The notes under the pieces are model-generated. The model saw only the letters and a list, made by a program, of their open reading frames with translations, did not search any database and had not been told where the DNA came from. The translations under genes were made by a program, and so were the position numbers. A stretch of 31,725 bases of DNA from DAOTZS01 sp034434335 (lineage in GTDB: Bacteria; Chloroflexota; Anaerolineae; CG2-30-64-16), in assembly GCA_034434335.1 (NCBI GenBank), contig DAOTZS010000014.1, positions 1-31,725 on the forward strand, read 5' to 3'. Positions 21,598 through 29,640 of the stretch are shown one piece after another. Numbering within the stretch: the first letter of the stretch is position 1; each line of letters opens with the position of its first letter.

Positions 21598-22361
21598 ACG
21601 AAGCCTGCTCAGAGGGATTTCGCCGCACAGCGGACCAGGCAGCTCGCCTGGGCCATCCATCCTATGTCTGGCGCGCGGGGCAGGAACGCCGGCTGGGGTT
21701 GGTGCGCCGCTGGGTCAGGCTGGAGGAGGCCCGCCTGCTTGACATAGGTTGCGGAGTGGGCACATATACGGAGCAGTTCAGCCGCTTCACTCCACATGTG
21801 GTAGGGGTGGAGATAGACCTGTCCGTTGCCCGGCAGGCTCATGCGCGTATCCCTGGCATTGTGCTGGCACCAGCCGAGGCGCTTCCTTTTGCCGATCGCT
21901 GTTTTGATGTGGTCTTTTCGCACGAAGTGATCGAACACGTTCAGGATGACCTGGAGGCTGCCAGGGAGATGGTGCGCGTCCTGGCCCCGGGGGGTCGTAT
22001 CGCTCTCTTCTGCCCCAACCGGCTCTATCCTTTTGAAACGCATGGCCACTACTGGCGTGGGCGCTACCATTTTGGCAACACTCCCTTCATCAACTGGCTG
22101 CCCGATTGCTGGCGCAACCGCCTGGCGCCTCATGTGCGTGCTTACACTGTAGCCCGGCTGCGCGCCCTGTTTCAGGGCCTGCCAGTCCGGGTGGTGCACC
22201 ACAGCGTGATCTATCCGGGCTTCGACAATCTGGTGGCCAGCCGACCAGCCTTGGGCCGCATTGTGCGGTCTGTGTTGCACACCCTGGAACGTACGCCTTT
22301 ACAGGCCTTTGGGCTAAGCCATTTCCTGGTGCTGGAACGCATCTCTGACCACAACCCCTGA
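21594..22361 (+). CDS. Class I SAM-dependent methyltransferase (UbiE-like)
   Basis: A 255-residue enzyme with the SAM motif LLDIGCGVGTYTEQFSRFTPHVVGVEIDLSVARQAH (about 47-82), LAPAEALPFADRCFDVVFSHEVIEHVQDD and MVRVLAPGGRIALFCPN. The C-terminal half (HYWRGRYHFGNTPFINWLPDCWRNRLAPHVRAYT) is of the type seen in methyltransferases near sugar or lipid biosynthesis genes. The acceptor is unknown. The GTG start at 21594 overlaps the aminotransferase stop (GTGA) and has AAGGAG three bases upstream, so it is translationally coupled. It is the last gene of the chain before the PBP promoter. Confidence 0.85.
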   Translation: MNEACSEGFRRTADQAARLGHPSYVWRAGQERRLGLVRRWVRLEEARLLDIGCGVGTYTEQFSRFTPHVVGVEIDLSVARQAHARIPGIVLAPAEALPFADRCFDVVFSHEVIEHVQDDLEAAREMVRVLAPGGRIALFCPNRLYPFETHGHYWRGRYHFGNTPFINWLPDCWRNRLAPHVRAYTVARLRALFQGLPVRVVHHSVIYPGFDNLVASRPALGRIVRSVLHTLERTPLQAFGLSHFLVLERISDHNP

Positions 22362-22372
22362 CCGGCTGTCAT

Positions 22373-22401
22373 TTGCCAACCCTTTTTCTTTCTGCTAACA
22401 T
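22373..22401 (+). promoter_or_regulatory. Promoter for the penicillin-binding protein gene
   Basis: TTGCCA (22373-22378), a 17-base spacer and TAACAT (22396-22401) predict a start near 22408, about 124 nt before the ATG at 22532. Confidence 0.6.
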
Positions 22402-22410
22402 AGCTCCTGG

Positions 22411-22513
22411 TTCCCTTCTCATGCTCTGATGGGCATGAGGAGGGGGGACCGGTAACGTAGTGCGATATTTATGTCGCACATCTCCTCCTGGCGGTGGCGA
22501 CTTGCAGGTCGCC
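22411..22513 (+). promoter_or_regulatory. Hairpin-rich leader of the PBP gene
   Basis: Three hairpins follow in order: a 14-bp stem with some G-T pairs (22411-22424 with 22433-22446, core CTCATGC/GCATGAG), GTGCGA/TCGCAC (22460-22465, 22474-22479) and GGCGAC/GTCGCC (22496-22501, 22508-22513). None is followed by a T-run. The last stem ends 18 bases before the start codon and may affect ribosome access. Confidence 0.45.
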
Positions 22514-22531
22514 CCATAGAACTGAGCAGCT

Positions 22532-25500
22532 ATGGACCGTGTGACACAGATTCAGCGCTGGCGGCGTTACCGCCGCGCACGAGGAGACCCGCATATTGGC
22601 CGCTGGCTTGTACGCCTAGGGGTCGGTATCCTGCTGGTGAACCTGATCCTGGCCTTCTCCCTGCTTTTTACCGTAGTGGCGATGGCGGCCGGCGTCTACG
22701 CCTACTTCGCCCAAGACCTCCCCGATCCCAGCGCCATCCAGACCCAACAGGCCACGTTCGAGACGGTTAAGATCTACGATCGGACGGGGAAACATCTGCT
22801 CTACGAGTCTATAGATCCGCGGCCATTCCGCGGGGATCGCACCTACCTGCCCCTGGAACAGATCCCCGTGATGTTGCGCAATGCCACCATCGCGCTGGAG
22901 GATCGCACCTTCTACACTAACATCGGTGTCAATCCGCGCGGGATCGCGCGGGCGTTCATCTCCAACCTGCGCGGTCAGGATATCCAGGGCGGCAGCTCTA
23001 TCACCCAACAGTTGGTCAAGAATATCCTGATCGACCCCGAGGAACGGTATCAGGTCTCGTATGCCCGCAAGATCAAAGAGATAATCCTGGCCATCGAGAT
23101 CACCCGGCGTTATAGCAAAGACCAGATCCTGGAGTGGTATCTCAACTACAACTTCTACGGCAATGCGGCCTATGGGGTGGAGGCTGCGGCCCGGGTTTAC
23201 TATAACAAATCGGTGCGTGATTTGACCCTGGATGAGATTGCCGTCCTGGCGGCCATCCCGCAGTATCCGGGCCTTAACCCGATCCAGGCCCCGGCCGATG
23301 CCTATCGTCGGCAACGTAAGGTTTTGGCCGCCATGAAGGAGGCGGGCTATCTGACCCAGGAGCAGGTCAACGCCGCCACCCGCTACTTCAACACCAGGCT
23401 GTTGCACGATCTGGTGCGTGAGGGGTGGTTGAGCCAGGCCGATCTGCCCCTGGTGGCCATCGGGGATAAGGCCGCGACGGCGCGCGCCCTCAACGCGCTG
23501 GTCAAGGCCAATCTGATCTCACAAGCAGAGGCCGACGCGGCCAAAAAGCTACCGGGGCCGTTGTGGCAGTATGTGCGCGAAACGGCTGAGGAGCGCTTCG
23601 AGGTGCCGCCCGATGCTCCCCATTTCGCGCTTTACGTCTTACAGCAGTTGCAGCAGAAATATAACACGCCCGAGAACCCATACTTCATCTGGCAGAACGG
23701 GCTGGAAGTCTACACTACTCTGGATTGGGATCTGCAGATCTATGCCGAATGCGCGGCGCGCAGCCATATCGCTTCGCTGCGCCAGCAGCCCCCCAAGCCG
23801 TGTCAGGGTGGCCTGGAGCCATTCCCGCCCATCCCCCTGGTCCAGACCCCGCAGCACAACTTCGACCACGAGGTGTCCAACGCTTCGGTGGTGGCGATCC
23901 GCCCCAACACCGGTGAAGTGCTGGTAATGGTCGGCAGCCTGGACTACTTTGACAAGAGCATTGACGGCCAGGTCAACGTGGCCCTGATGCCACGGCAGCC
24001 CGGTTCGTCGTTCAAGCCCTACACTTACCTGACCGCCTTTGAGACCGGCCGCTTCTCCCCCGCTACGATGGTGATGGATGTGCGCACGGTCTTCCCCGAC
24101 CCGGGCAATCCCCCCTATGTGCCCGAGAACTACGATCGCAGGTACCACGGCCCGCAAATGCTGCGCTGGGCCCTGCAGCGCTCATATAACATCCCGGCAG
24201 TCTGGCTGATGGACCAGGTGGGCGTGGCCAATGTCATTAAGACAGCCCGCCGGCTGGGGGTGAGCAGCCTCAACCGGGAGCTGAATTCTTATGGCCTGAG
24301 CCTGACCCTGGGCGGAGGCGAAGTAGCCCTCCTGGATCACACTTACGCTTTCAGTGTGCTGGCCAACGGCGGCGTGATGGCCGGCCAGCCGGTGCCAGCC
24401 GCCCTCCAGCGCCCCGGCTATCGCAAGCTCGACCCCGTTTTCATCCTCCAGGTTCGTGACAAGACAGGCCGTATCCTCGAGGAATTTCGCCAGCCAGCCA
24501 CCGAGCAGGTGGCGGACCCGGCCGTTGTCTACATGCTCAACCACGTGATGAGCGATCCCACCCCCCGCGCGGCAGCCTTTGGCACCACAGCCCAATACAT
24601 GGTCTTGCCCGACCGGCCGGTGGCTGCCAAGACCGGCACGACAAACCACTTTGTAGATGCCTGGGCTCTAGGGTACACACCTCAGCTAGCCGTAGGGGTT
24701 TGGGTGGGCAACAGTGACAACAAGCCCATGAAGAACACCCCAGGCTCGCTGGGCGCGGCCCCGATCATGCATGCTGTCCTGGCGAAGGGGATGGAGGGAC
24801 TGCCGGTGCAGACATGGCCTGAACCACCTGGGCTGGAACACGTCCGGGTCTGTGTGCCCTCGGGGTTGCTGCCCACTCCTGACTGCCCCCAGACCACGGT
24901 AGAACTGTTCCTGGCCGGGCATGCGCCGACACAGCCCGATAACGTCTATCAGGCGTTTCAGATCAACCGTTATACCGGCAAACGGGCTTCGGCCTGCACT
25001 CCCCCCGATGCCATTGATCGGGTGGTCTACCAGGTCTTCCCGCCCAGCGCGGCCGACTGGGTGCGCGAGAACGGTATTCCACAACCGCCCGTCGAGCTGG
25101 ATGGCCCATGCGGGATCGAGGCCGCCGGCGACGTGGTCATCGCCAGCCCTCTGATCAGCCAGCGCTTGAAAGGTGTGGTGCCGATCACGGGCAACGCGCG
25201 CGGCCCCGACTTCCGCGCTTACAAGATTGAGGTGAGCCCGGAGAACGCACCAGACCAGTGGCTCCAGATCGGGCCGGAGCACTATAACCAGGTGACCAAT
25301 GGCCCCCTGGAATACTGGGATACGACTGGCTTCGATGGCCTCTATACGTTGCGATTGGTGGTGATGTCTCAGAGCGGTGCCGTGCAGACCAGCGAGGTAC
25401 CCGTGGTGGTGGACAACAGCCCTCCCACGGTGAAGATCATTCACCCCGAAAATGGCAAGGTATACGTCAAAGAAGACGACGAGCTGGTCAGTATCACCGC

Positions 25501-25996
25501 TGATGCCCAGGATACCTGGGAGATGGACCGCGTCGAGTTCTACCTGGACGGGGTTAAGCTGGGTGAGAGTACGGTGGCTCCATACAGCCTGCGCTGGACT
25601 ATCACCATGTCGGATGTGGTGCCGGTGCTGGGGGAGCCGATCAAGGGCACCCGGGTGATCACCAACCCCGATGGCACGCTGGCACTGGAAGAGTATGTCA
25701 TCAGTGAAACAAAGCTGGAGCGCTACACCCGGCCCGATGGCAGCCAGGGCGAGCGGATCATTTTGACCACCGAGTCGGGGTTTGGAGCCATTTACGAAGC
25801 CGGAGTGCTGACCGAGACCCACCGCATTTATGTGAAGGCATTTGACCGGGCCGGCAATGAAGCGCAAAGCGAGCCGGTGCAGATCCTGGTGATGCACAAG
25901 CCCAAGGAGAAACCCACCTCGAGTCGCTCGCAGGGTGAGCTCATACCTCCCGTGGCGGCGGTTGCCTTTGGCCGGAGGCGAAGGCCAGGGACATGA
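22532..25996 (+). CDS. Bifunctional class A penicillin-binding protein with Ig-like tail
   Basis: It makes and cross-links peptidoglycan. A membrane anchor (about 27-58) follows a basic cytoplasmic tail. The glycosyltransferase domain has the catalytic Glu 123 in ALEDRTFY, GGSSITQQLVKN (153-164) and RKIKEIILAIEITRRYSKDQILEWYLN. A long linker (about 285-395) precedes the transpeptidase with SSFK (Ser 492), SYN (551-553) and KTG (700-702). The last 300 or so residues, after CGIEAAGDVV, hold beta-rich repeats. The first runs from VVPITGNARGPDF to TLRLVV. A second Ig-like fold (PPTVKIIHPENGKVYV to HRIYVKAFDRAGNEAQSEPVQILV) is split by a 70-residue charged insert. The 1154 residues are longer than ordinary PBP1a. 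The N-terminus is supported only by a weak ribosome site. Confidence 0.93.
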   Translation: MDRVTQIQRWRRYRRARGDPHIGRWLVRLGVGILLVNLILAFSLLFTVVAMAAGVYAYFAQDLPDPSAIQTQQATFETVKIYDRTGKHLLYESIDPRPFRGDRTYLPLEQIPVMLRNATIALEDRTFYTNIGVNPRGIARAFISNLRGQDIQGGSSITQQLVKNILIDPEERYQVSYARKIKEIILAIEITRRYSKDQILEWYLNYNFYGNAAYGVEAAARVYYNKSVRDLTLDEIAVLAAIPQYPGLNPIQAPADAYRRQRKVLAAMKEAGYLTQEQVNAATRYFNTRLLHDLVREGWLSQADLPLVAIGDKAATARALNALVKANLISQAEADAAKKLPGPLWQYVRETAEERFEVPPDAPHFALYVLQQLQQKYNTPENPYFIWQNGLEVYTTLDWDLQIYAECAARSHIASLRQQPPKPCQGGLEPFPPIPLVQTPQHNFDHEVSNASVVAIRPNTGEVLVMVGSLDYFDKSIDGQVNVALMPRQPGSSFKPYTYLTAFETGRFSPATMVMDVRTVFPDPGNPPYVPENYDRRYHGPQMLRWALQRSYNIPAVWLMDQVGVANVIKTARRLGVSSLNRELNSYGLSLTLGGGEVALLDHTYAFSVLANGGVMAGQPVPAALQRPGYRKLDPVFILQVRDKTGRILEEFRQPATEQVADPAVVYMLNHVMSDPTPRAAAFGTTAQYMVLPDRPVAAKTGTTNHFVDAWALGYTPQLAVGVWVGNSDNKPMKNTPGSLGAAPIMHAVLAKGMEGLPVQTWPEPPGLEHVRVCVPSGLLPTPDCPQTTVELFLAGHAPTQPDNVYQAFQINRYTGKRASACTPPDAIDRVVYQVFPPSAADWVRENGIPQPPVELDGPCGIEAAGDVVIASPLISQRLKGVVPITGNARGPDFRAYKIEVSPENAPDQWLQIGPEHYNQVTNGPLEYWDTTGFDGLYTLRLVVMSQSGAVQTSEVPVVVDNSPPTVKIIHPENGKVYVKEDDELVSITADAQDTWEMDRVEFYLDGVKLGESTVAPYSLRWTITMSDVVPVLGEPIKGTRVITNPDGTLALEEYVISETKLERYTRPDGSQGERIILTTESGFGAIYEAGVLTETHRIYVKAFDRAGNEAQSEPVQILVMHKPKEKPTSSRSQGELIPPVAAVAFGRRRRPGT

Positions 25997-26041
25997 CGCG
26001 GCAAGCAGGCTGAGACGCATGGAGCCAGGGTGAGGGAGAGT

Positions 26042-26857
26042 ATGAGCACACCACATATCCTGATTACCAATGATGACGGCTACCAGGCGCCGGCACTGCT
26101 GGCGTTGGCGCAGGCCCTCTCCCGCGTGGGACGGGTTACGGCTTTTGCTCCCGATCACAACTGGTCGGCTGCTGGCCATACCAAGACCATGCACAAGCCC
26201 CTGCGCATCACCGAGAGCACCCTTCCTGATGGCACACCGCTTTACATCACCACCGGTACTCCCTCGGACTGCGTGGGGCTGGCTCTGTTGGGCATTGTGC
26301 CTGAGAGGCCAGACCTGGTAGTGTCGGGCATCAACCAGGGACCCAACCTGGGGCACGACATCACCTACTCTGGTACCCTGGCCGCGGCAATGGAGGCTGC
26401 TGTTTTCGGCCTGCCGGCCATCGCTGCTTCGCAGGATGATCGGCAGGGTTGGACCGGGAACCCCGACTTTGCCGCGCAGGTGGTTGCCATGCTGGCACGG
26501 CAGGTGCTGGCCCATGGCCTGCCCCCAGGGTGTTTCTTGAACGTCAATTTCCCGGCCCTGCCCCCTGAGCAGGTGCGCGGGATCCAGATCACCCGCCTGG
26601 GCCGACGTATCTACCGCGATGTGCTCATCAAGCGGTTGGATCCCAAAGGCCGGCCTTACTACTGGATTGGGGGCGACCCCCCTGATGGGGAGCCAGATGA
26701 GGGGACCGATATCGGCGCCCTGGCCCGGGGCTATATCTCCCTGACGCCCCTGAACCTGGACATGACTGACCACGCCCAACTGCACGCACTGGCCGGGTGG
26801 GACCTCTCCCTGGCATCTGTCGAGGTAGGGAGCATGGCCGTCCCCTCGGCTTGGTGA
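26042..26857 (+). CDS. surE: 5'/3'-nucleotidase SurE
   Basis: A metal-dependent phosphatase that releases phosphate from nucleoside monophosphates and is tied to stationary-phase survival. The 271 residues show the family marks: ILITNDDGYQAPALLALAQAL at the start (metal-binding Asp-Asp), VVSGINQGPNLGHDITYSGTLAAAMEAAVFGLPAIAAS in the middle and VNFPALP later. The ATG at 26042 is preferred; the GTG at 26030 would add four residues (MRES). It follows the PBP stop by 45 bases and precedes ilvE by 43, so it may share a transcript with both. No separate promoter was seen. Confidence 0.95.
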   Translation: MSTPHILITNDDGYQAPALLALAQALSRVGRVTAFAPDHNWSAAGHTKTMHKPLRITESTLPDGTPLYITTGTPSDCVGLALLGIVPERPDLVVSGINQGPNLGHDITYSGTLAAAMEAAVFGLPAIAASQDDRQGWTGNPDFAAQVVAMLARQVLAHGLPPGCFLNVNFPALPPEQVRGIQITRLGRRIYRDVLIKRLDPKGRPYYWIGGDPPDGEPDEGTDIGALARGYISLTPLNLDMTDHAQLHALAGWDLSLASVEVGSMAVPSAW

Positions 26858-26900
26858 ATAGCCGCTGTCACAGACACTTTGAGTTCGGGAGGAAAAAAAC

Positions 26901-27821
26901 ATGCCTAGTCTAGCGTATTTCGGAGGCGCCATTGTTCCCCTGGAACAGGCCAAAGTCAGCATCATGACCCACGCCTTGCACTACGGCACAGGCGTCTTCG
27001 AGGGGATCCGAGGTTACTGGAATGAGAAGCATGAGCAGCTCTATGTCCTGCACCTGCGCGACCACTTTGAGCGGTTTCGTCGGTCGGCGGGCCTCCTGCG
27101 CATGAAGCTGCCCCTGGATGTGGACGCGCTGTGCGCCACAACGCTGGAGCTGCTACGGCGAGAGGGCTACCGGGAAGATGTATATATCCGGCCCCTGGCC
27201 TACAAGGCGGACCAGATCATCGGGGTGCGCCTGCACAACCTCCAGGACGAGGTGGCGATCTTTGCCGTCCCCTTCGGCAGATACATCGAGCAAGAAGAGG
27301 GAGCGAAAGTTTGCGTCTCCTCATGGCGTCGCGCCGACGACAATGCCATCCCTCCACGGGGTAAGATCACCGGCTGCTATGTCAATTCGGCGTTTATCAA
27401 AACCGATGCCCAGCTCAAGGGATTTGATGAGGCAATCGTGCTGAACCAGGATGGCCACGTCTCCGAAGGGAGCGCCGAGAATCTCTTCATCATCCGCGGT
27501 GGCAAGCTGATCACCCCTCCGGTGACAGCTAACATCCTGGAGGGGATCACGCGCACTTCGATCATGCTGCTGGCCCGCGAGGAGTTGGGCATTGAGACGG
27601 TCGAACGGGAGATTGACCGCACCGAGCTGTATATGGCTGAGGAGGCGTTCTTCTGTGGCACAGGGGTCCAGATCGTGGCCATCGCCTCCATTGACCATTA
27701 TCCGATCGGTAACGGCTCCATTGGCCCCATCACCCGCCAGTTGCGCGACCTGTACTTCCGGGTCGTGCGCGGGGAAGTGGACAAGTATCGCCACTGGTGC
27801 ACGCCGGTCTATCCCAAGTGA
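26901..27821 (+). CDS. ilvE: Branched-chain amino acid aminotransferase
   Basis: Fold type IV PLP enzyme that moves the amino group between glutamate and Val, Leu or Ile. The 306 residues carry HALHYGTGVFEGIRGY (about 28-43), the VYIRPLAYK stretch and the catalytic lysine in RGKITGCYVNSAFIKTDAQ. EGSAENLFIIRGGKLITPPVTANILEGITRTSI and AFFCGTGVQIVAI follow. The length matches the usual 300-310. GGGAGG followed by a run of A residues sits upstream of the ATG. It ends seven bases before a long hairpin at 27828-27862. No T-box or leader peptide is visible. Confidence 0.95.
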   Translation: MPSLAYFGGAIVPLEQAKVSIMTHALHYGTGVFEGIRGYWNEKHEQLYVLHLRDHFERFRRSAGLLRMKLPLDVDALCATTLELLRREGYREDVYIRPLAYKADQIIGVRLHNLQDEVAIFAVPFGRYIEQEEGAKVCVSSWRRADDNAIPPRGKITGCYVNSAFIKTDAQLKGFDEAIVLNQDGHVSEGSAENLFIIRGGKLITPPVTANILEGITRTSIMLLAREELGIETVEREIDRTELYMAEEAFFCGTGVQIVAIASIDHYPIGNGSIGPITRQLRDLYFRVVRGEVDKYRHWCTPVYPK

Positions 27822-27827
27822 TCCGTG

Positions 27828-27862
27828 AGGTGACCGTCACCCTCTCAAGGTGACGGTCACCT
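27828..27862 (+). terminator. Strong hairpin between ilvE and the PH/DUF1648 gene
   Basis: Arms GGTGACCGTCACC (27829-27841) and GGTGACGGTCACC (27849-27861) are perfect inverse copies, with one more A-T pair (27828, 27862) and a 7-base loop. There is no T-run on either side, so it is not a classical intrinsic terminator; it may be a processing or RNA-stability stem. It abuts the ribosome site (TGAGG, 27862-27866) of the next gene, so it could limit translation there. Confidence 0.5.
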
Positions 27863-27873
27863 GAGGTCAACAG

Positions 27874-28770
27874 ATGACCTTTAGGCCGTTTCCCTGTCAG
27901 CAGCGCTGGCAAGGCTTGCTGGTTACGGTTCTGCTGGCTGCCAGTGCGGTGGGAGCCATCTGGCTGGCCCTGCATCGCCCAATAGATGGGCTGAGCTTTC
28001 TGCTTGGCCTGTGGGCGATGGCAGCCCTTTCGGTGGCAGCCTACTTGGGCTACCGTACGTGGTGTGCCTTCACCCTTGAGTACTGGGTAGACCGCGATGG
28101 GGTAACCCTGGTCTGGGGTGCGACCCGTCAGGTGGTCCCCATGGGGCGCATCCGGCGTATCCAGATGGGCACGGCGGCACAGGCTCAAGATCGAGCCAGG
28201 CCCTGGCACTGGCCCTGCCCCGACCGCCGGCGCCTCTTCTGCGCAGGCATGGGCGTGGTGAATTCATATGCCACCCGGCCGTTGGCTGCGCAGTTGATCC
28301 TGGTGACGGATGACGAGCACTATGGCCTCTCCCCCGCCGACGTGGCGGGCTTCCTCGCGGCCGTGCAAGCCCGCTATGCTTTGGGCGTGGCCCGGCCTTT
28401 GCCTTTGGAGCTACAACGGCCGCCGCTGTGGACCTGGCCGCTGTGGCGTGACCGTTCTGCCCTCTTTTTGATCGGCGCCGGACTGCTGGGCGTGATGGTC
28501 ATGTTCGGGGCTTTGTGCTTTCGCTTCCCTGCTCTGCCGGCCGATTTGCCGCTCCATTTTGACGTCAACGGGGTACCAGATCGGATCGCGCCGAAGATAG
28601 GTCTCCTGGTCCTGCCGGTAATTGGCCTCCTGAGCTGGGGCTTCAATTTGCTGGCCGGCATCTGGGTCTATCGGCGGGTGCAGAAGGGGGGAGCGTATCT
28701 GCTTTGGGGGGGTGCTCTGGCAGTGCAAGTGATTGCGGGGTTGGCCCTATTCAACCTGACGCGCTGGTGA
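27874..28770 (+). CDS. PH-like and DUF1648 domain membrane protein
   Basis: This 298-residue protein starts with two hydrophobic helices (LLVTVLLAASAVGAIWLAL, FLLGLWAMAALSVAAYLGY). A bacterial PH-like stretch follows (FTLEYWVDRDGVTLVWGATRQVVPMGRIRRIQMG to AAQLILVTDDEHYGLSPADVAGFLAAV). The last third has DUF1648-type features: FPALPADLPLHFDVNGVPDRIAPK between membrane helices, as in SdpI-like proteins. The function is unknown; a membrane-surface sensor or partner is a guess. The start codon at 27874 is 12 bases after the hairpin. It is followed 21 bases later by a glycosyltransferase gene. Confidence 0.78.
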   Translation: MTFRPFPCQQRWQGLLVTVLLAASAVGAIWLALHRPIDGLSFLLGLWAMAALSVAAYLGYRTWCAFTLEYWVDRDGVTLVWGATRQVVPMGRIRRIQMGTAAQAQDRARPWHWPCPDRRRLFCAGMGVVNSYATRPLAAQLILVTDDEHYGLSPADVAGFLAAVQARYALGVARPLPLELQRPPLWTWPLWRDRSALFLIGAGLLGVMVMFGALCFRFPALPADLPLHFDVNGVPDRIAPKIGLLVLPVIGLLSWGFNLLAGIWVYRRVQKGGAYLLWGGALAVQVIAGLALFNLTRW

Positions 28771-28791
28771 GGACACCAGCAAGAGGAATTC

Positions 28792-29550
28792 ATGAGTGGC
28801 CCTGAAACTGAACCCTTGTTGAGCATTATCATCCCGGCGTACAATGAGGAACGCCGCCTGCCCAGGTCGTTGGATCAGATTGTGGCCTTTATCCAACAGC
28901 AGCCGGAGCCGATTGAGGTTTTGATCGTGGAAAACGGTAGCACCGACCGCACCACCGAGATCGCTGAGGCCTATGCAGCGGAATATCCTTTTATCCGGGT
29001 GTTGCACAGCGCCAAAGGCAAGGGCGCGGCGGTGCGTGTGGGGATGATGGAAGGGCGAGGCCGCTATCTCTTTATCTGCGACTCCGATCTCTCCATGCCC
29101 ATTGCCGAGGTGCGCAAGTTCCTGCCCCCGCTGCTGGAGGATTACGATATTGCCATCGCATCTCGGGAAGGGCCGGGTGCGCATCGTTACGGCGAGCCGG
29201 CCTACCGGCATCTGATGGGGCGGGTGTTCAACTTCATCGTGCGGGTGCTGGCGATCCCCGGATTCCAGGATACCCAATGCGGGTTCAAGAGCTTTCGCCG
29301 TGAGGTGGGCAAAGAGGTCTTCGCGCAACAGACCATTACCGGGTGGACGTTTGACGTCGAGGCGCTTTTCATCGCCCTGCGCCGCGGTTATCGCATTGTG
29401 GCCGTGCCCATCAACTGGTACTTCGACCCAGACAGCCGCATAGATCCCATCCGTGATACCTGGCGGATGTTCCGCGACCTGATCCGGATTCGCATCAATG
29501 GATGGCAGGGGGTATACGATCGCCCGCGTCCACCCGGCGGAGAAAGGTAG
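28792..29550 (+). CDS. Family 2 glycosyltransferase (polyprenyl/dolichyl-phosphate glucosyltransferase-like)
   Basis: GT-A fold enzyme that uses a nucleotide sugar. The 252 residues show LLSIIIPAYNEERRLPRSLDQI, VLIVENGSTDRTTEIA, KGKGAAVRVGMMEGRGRYLFICDSDLSMPIAE with the metal-binding DSD, and GFQDTQCGFKSFRREVG with TGWTFDVEALFIA, the pattern of dolichyl-phosphate glucose synthase relatives. No C-terminal membrane helices are present, so it is a peripheral enzyme, probably loading a sugar on a polyprenyl phosphate for wall or glycan synthesis. AGAGGA precedes the ATG. A strong terminator follows. Confidence 0.9.
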   Translation: MSGPETEPLLSIIIPAYNEERRLPRSLDQIVAFIQQQPEPIEVLIVENGSTDRTTEIAEAYAAEYPFIRVLHSAKGKGAAVRVGMMEGRGRYLFICDSDLSMPIAEVRKFLPPLLEDYDIAIASREGPGAHRYGEPAYRHLMGRVFNFIVRVLAIPGFQDTQCGFKSFRREVGKEVFAQQTITGWTFDVEALFIALRRGYRIVAVPINWYFDPDSRIDPIRDTWRMFRDLIRIRINGWQGVYDRPRPPGGER

Positions 29551-29601
29551 AGGGCAGTCGCCAGCAGCCTTCGCTGGCCGGCAGAGGCCCTTTGGTTACC
29601 A

Positions 29602-29640
29602 GCGGGCGACGCACAGGAGTGCGTCGCCCGCTTTGCTTTC
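29602..29640 (+). terminator. Intrinsic terminator after the glycosyltransferase
   Basis: A perfect 13-bp stem (GCGGGCGACGCAC at 29602-29614 with its inverse at 29619-29631) and AGGA loop is followed by TTTGCTTTC on the plus strand. It closes the plus-strand block. It also sits at the end of the convergent phnE gene (stop at 29641), but has no T-run in that direction. Confidence 0.85.

Noticed and set aside
24686..26965. 759-residue minus-strand open frame
   Set aside because: It lies antisense across the PBP and surE genes and ends in their codons; a GC-rich shadow frame.
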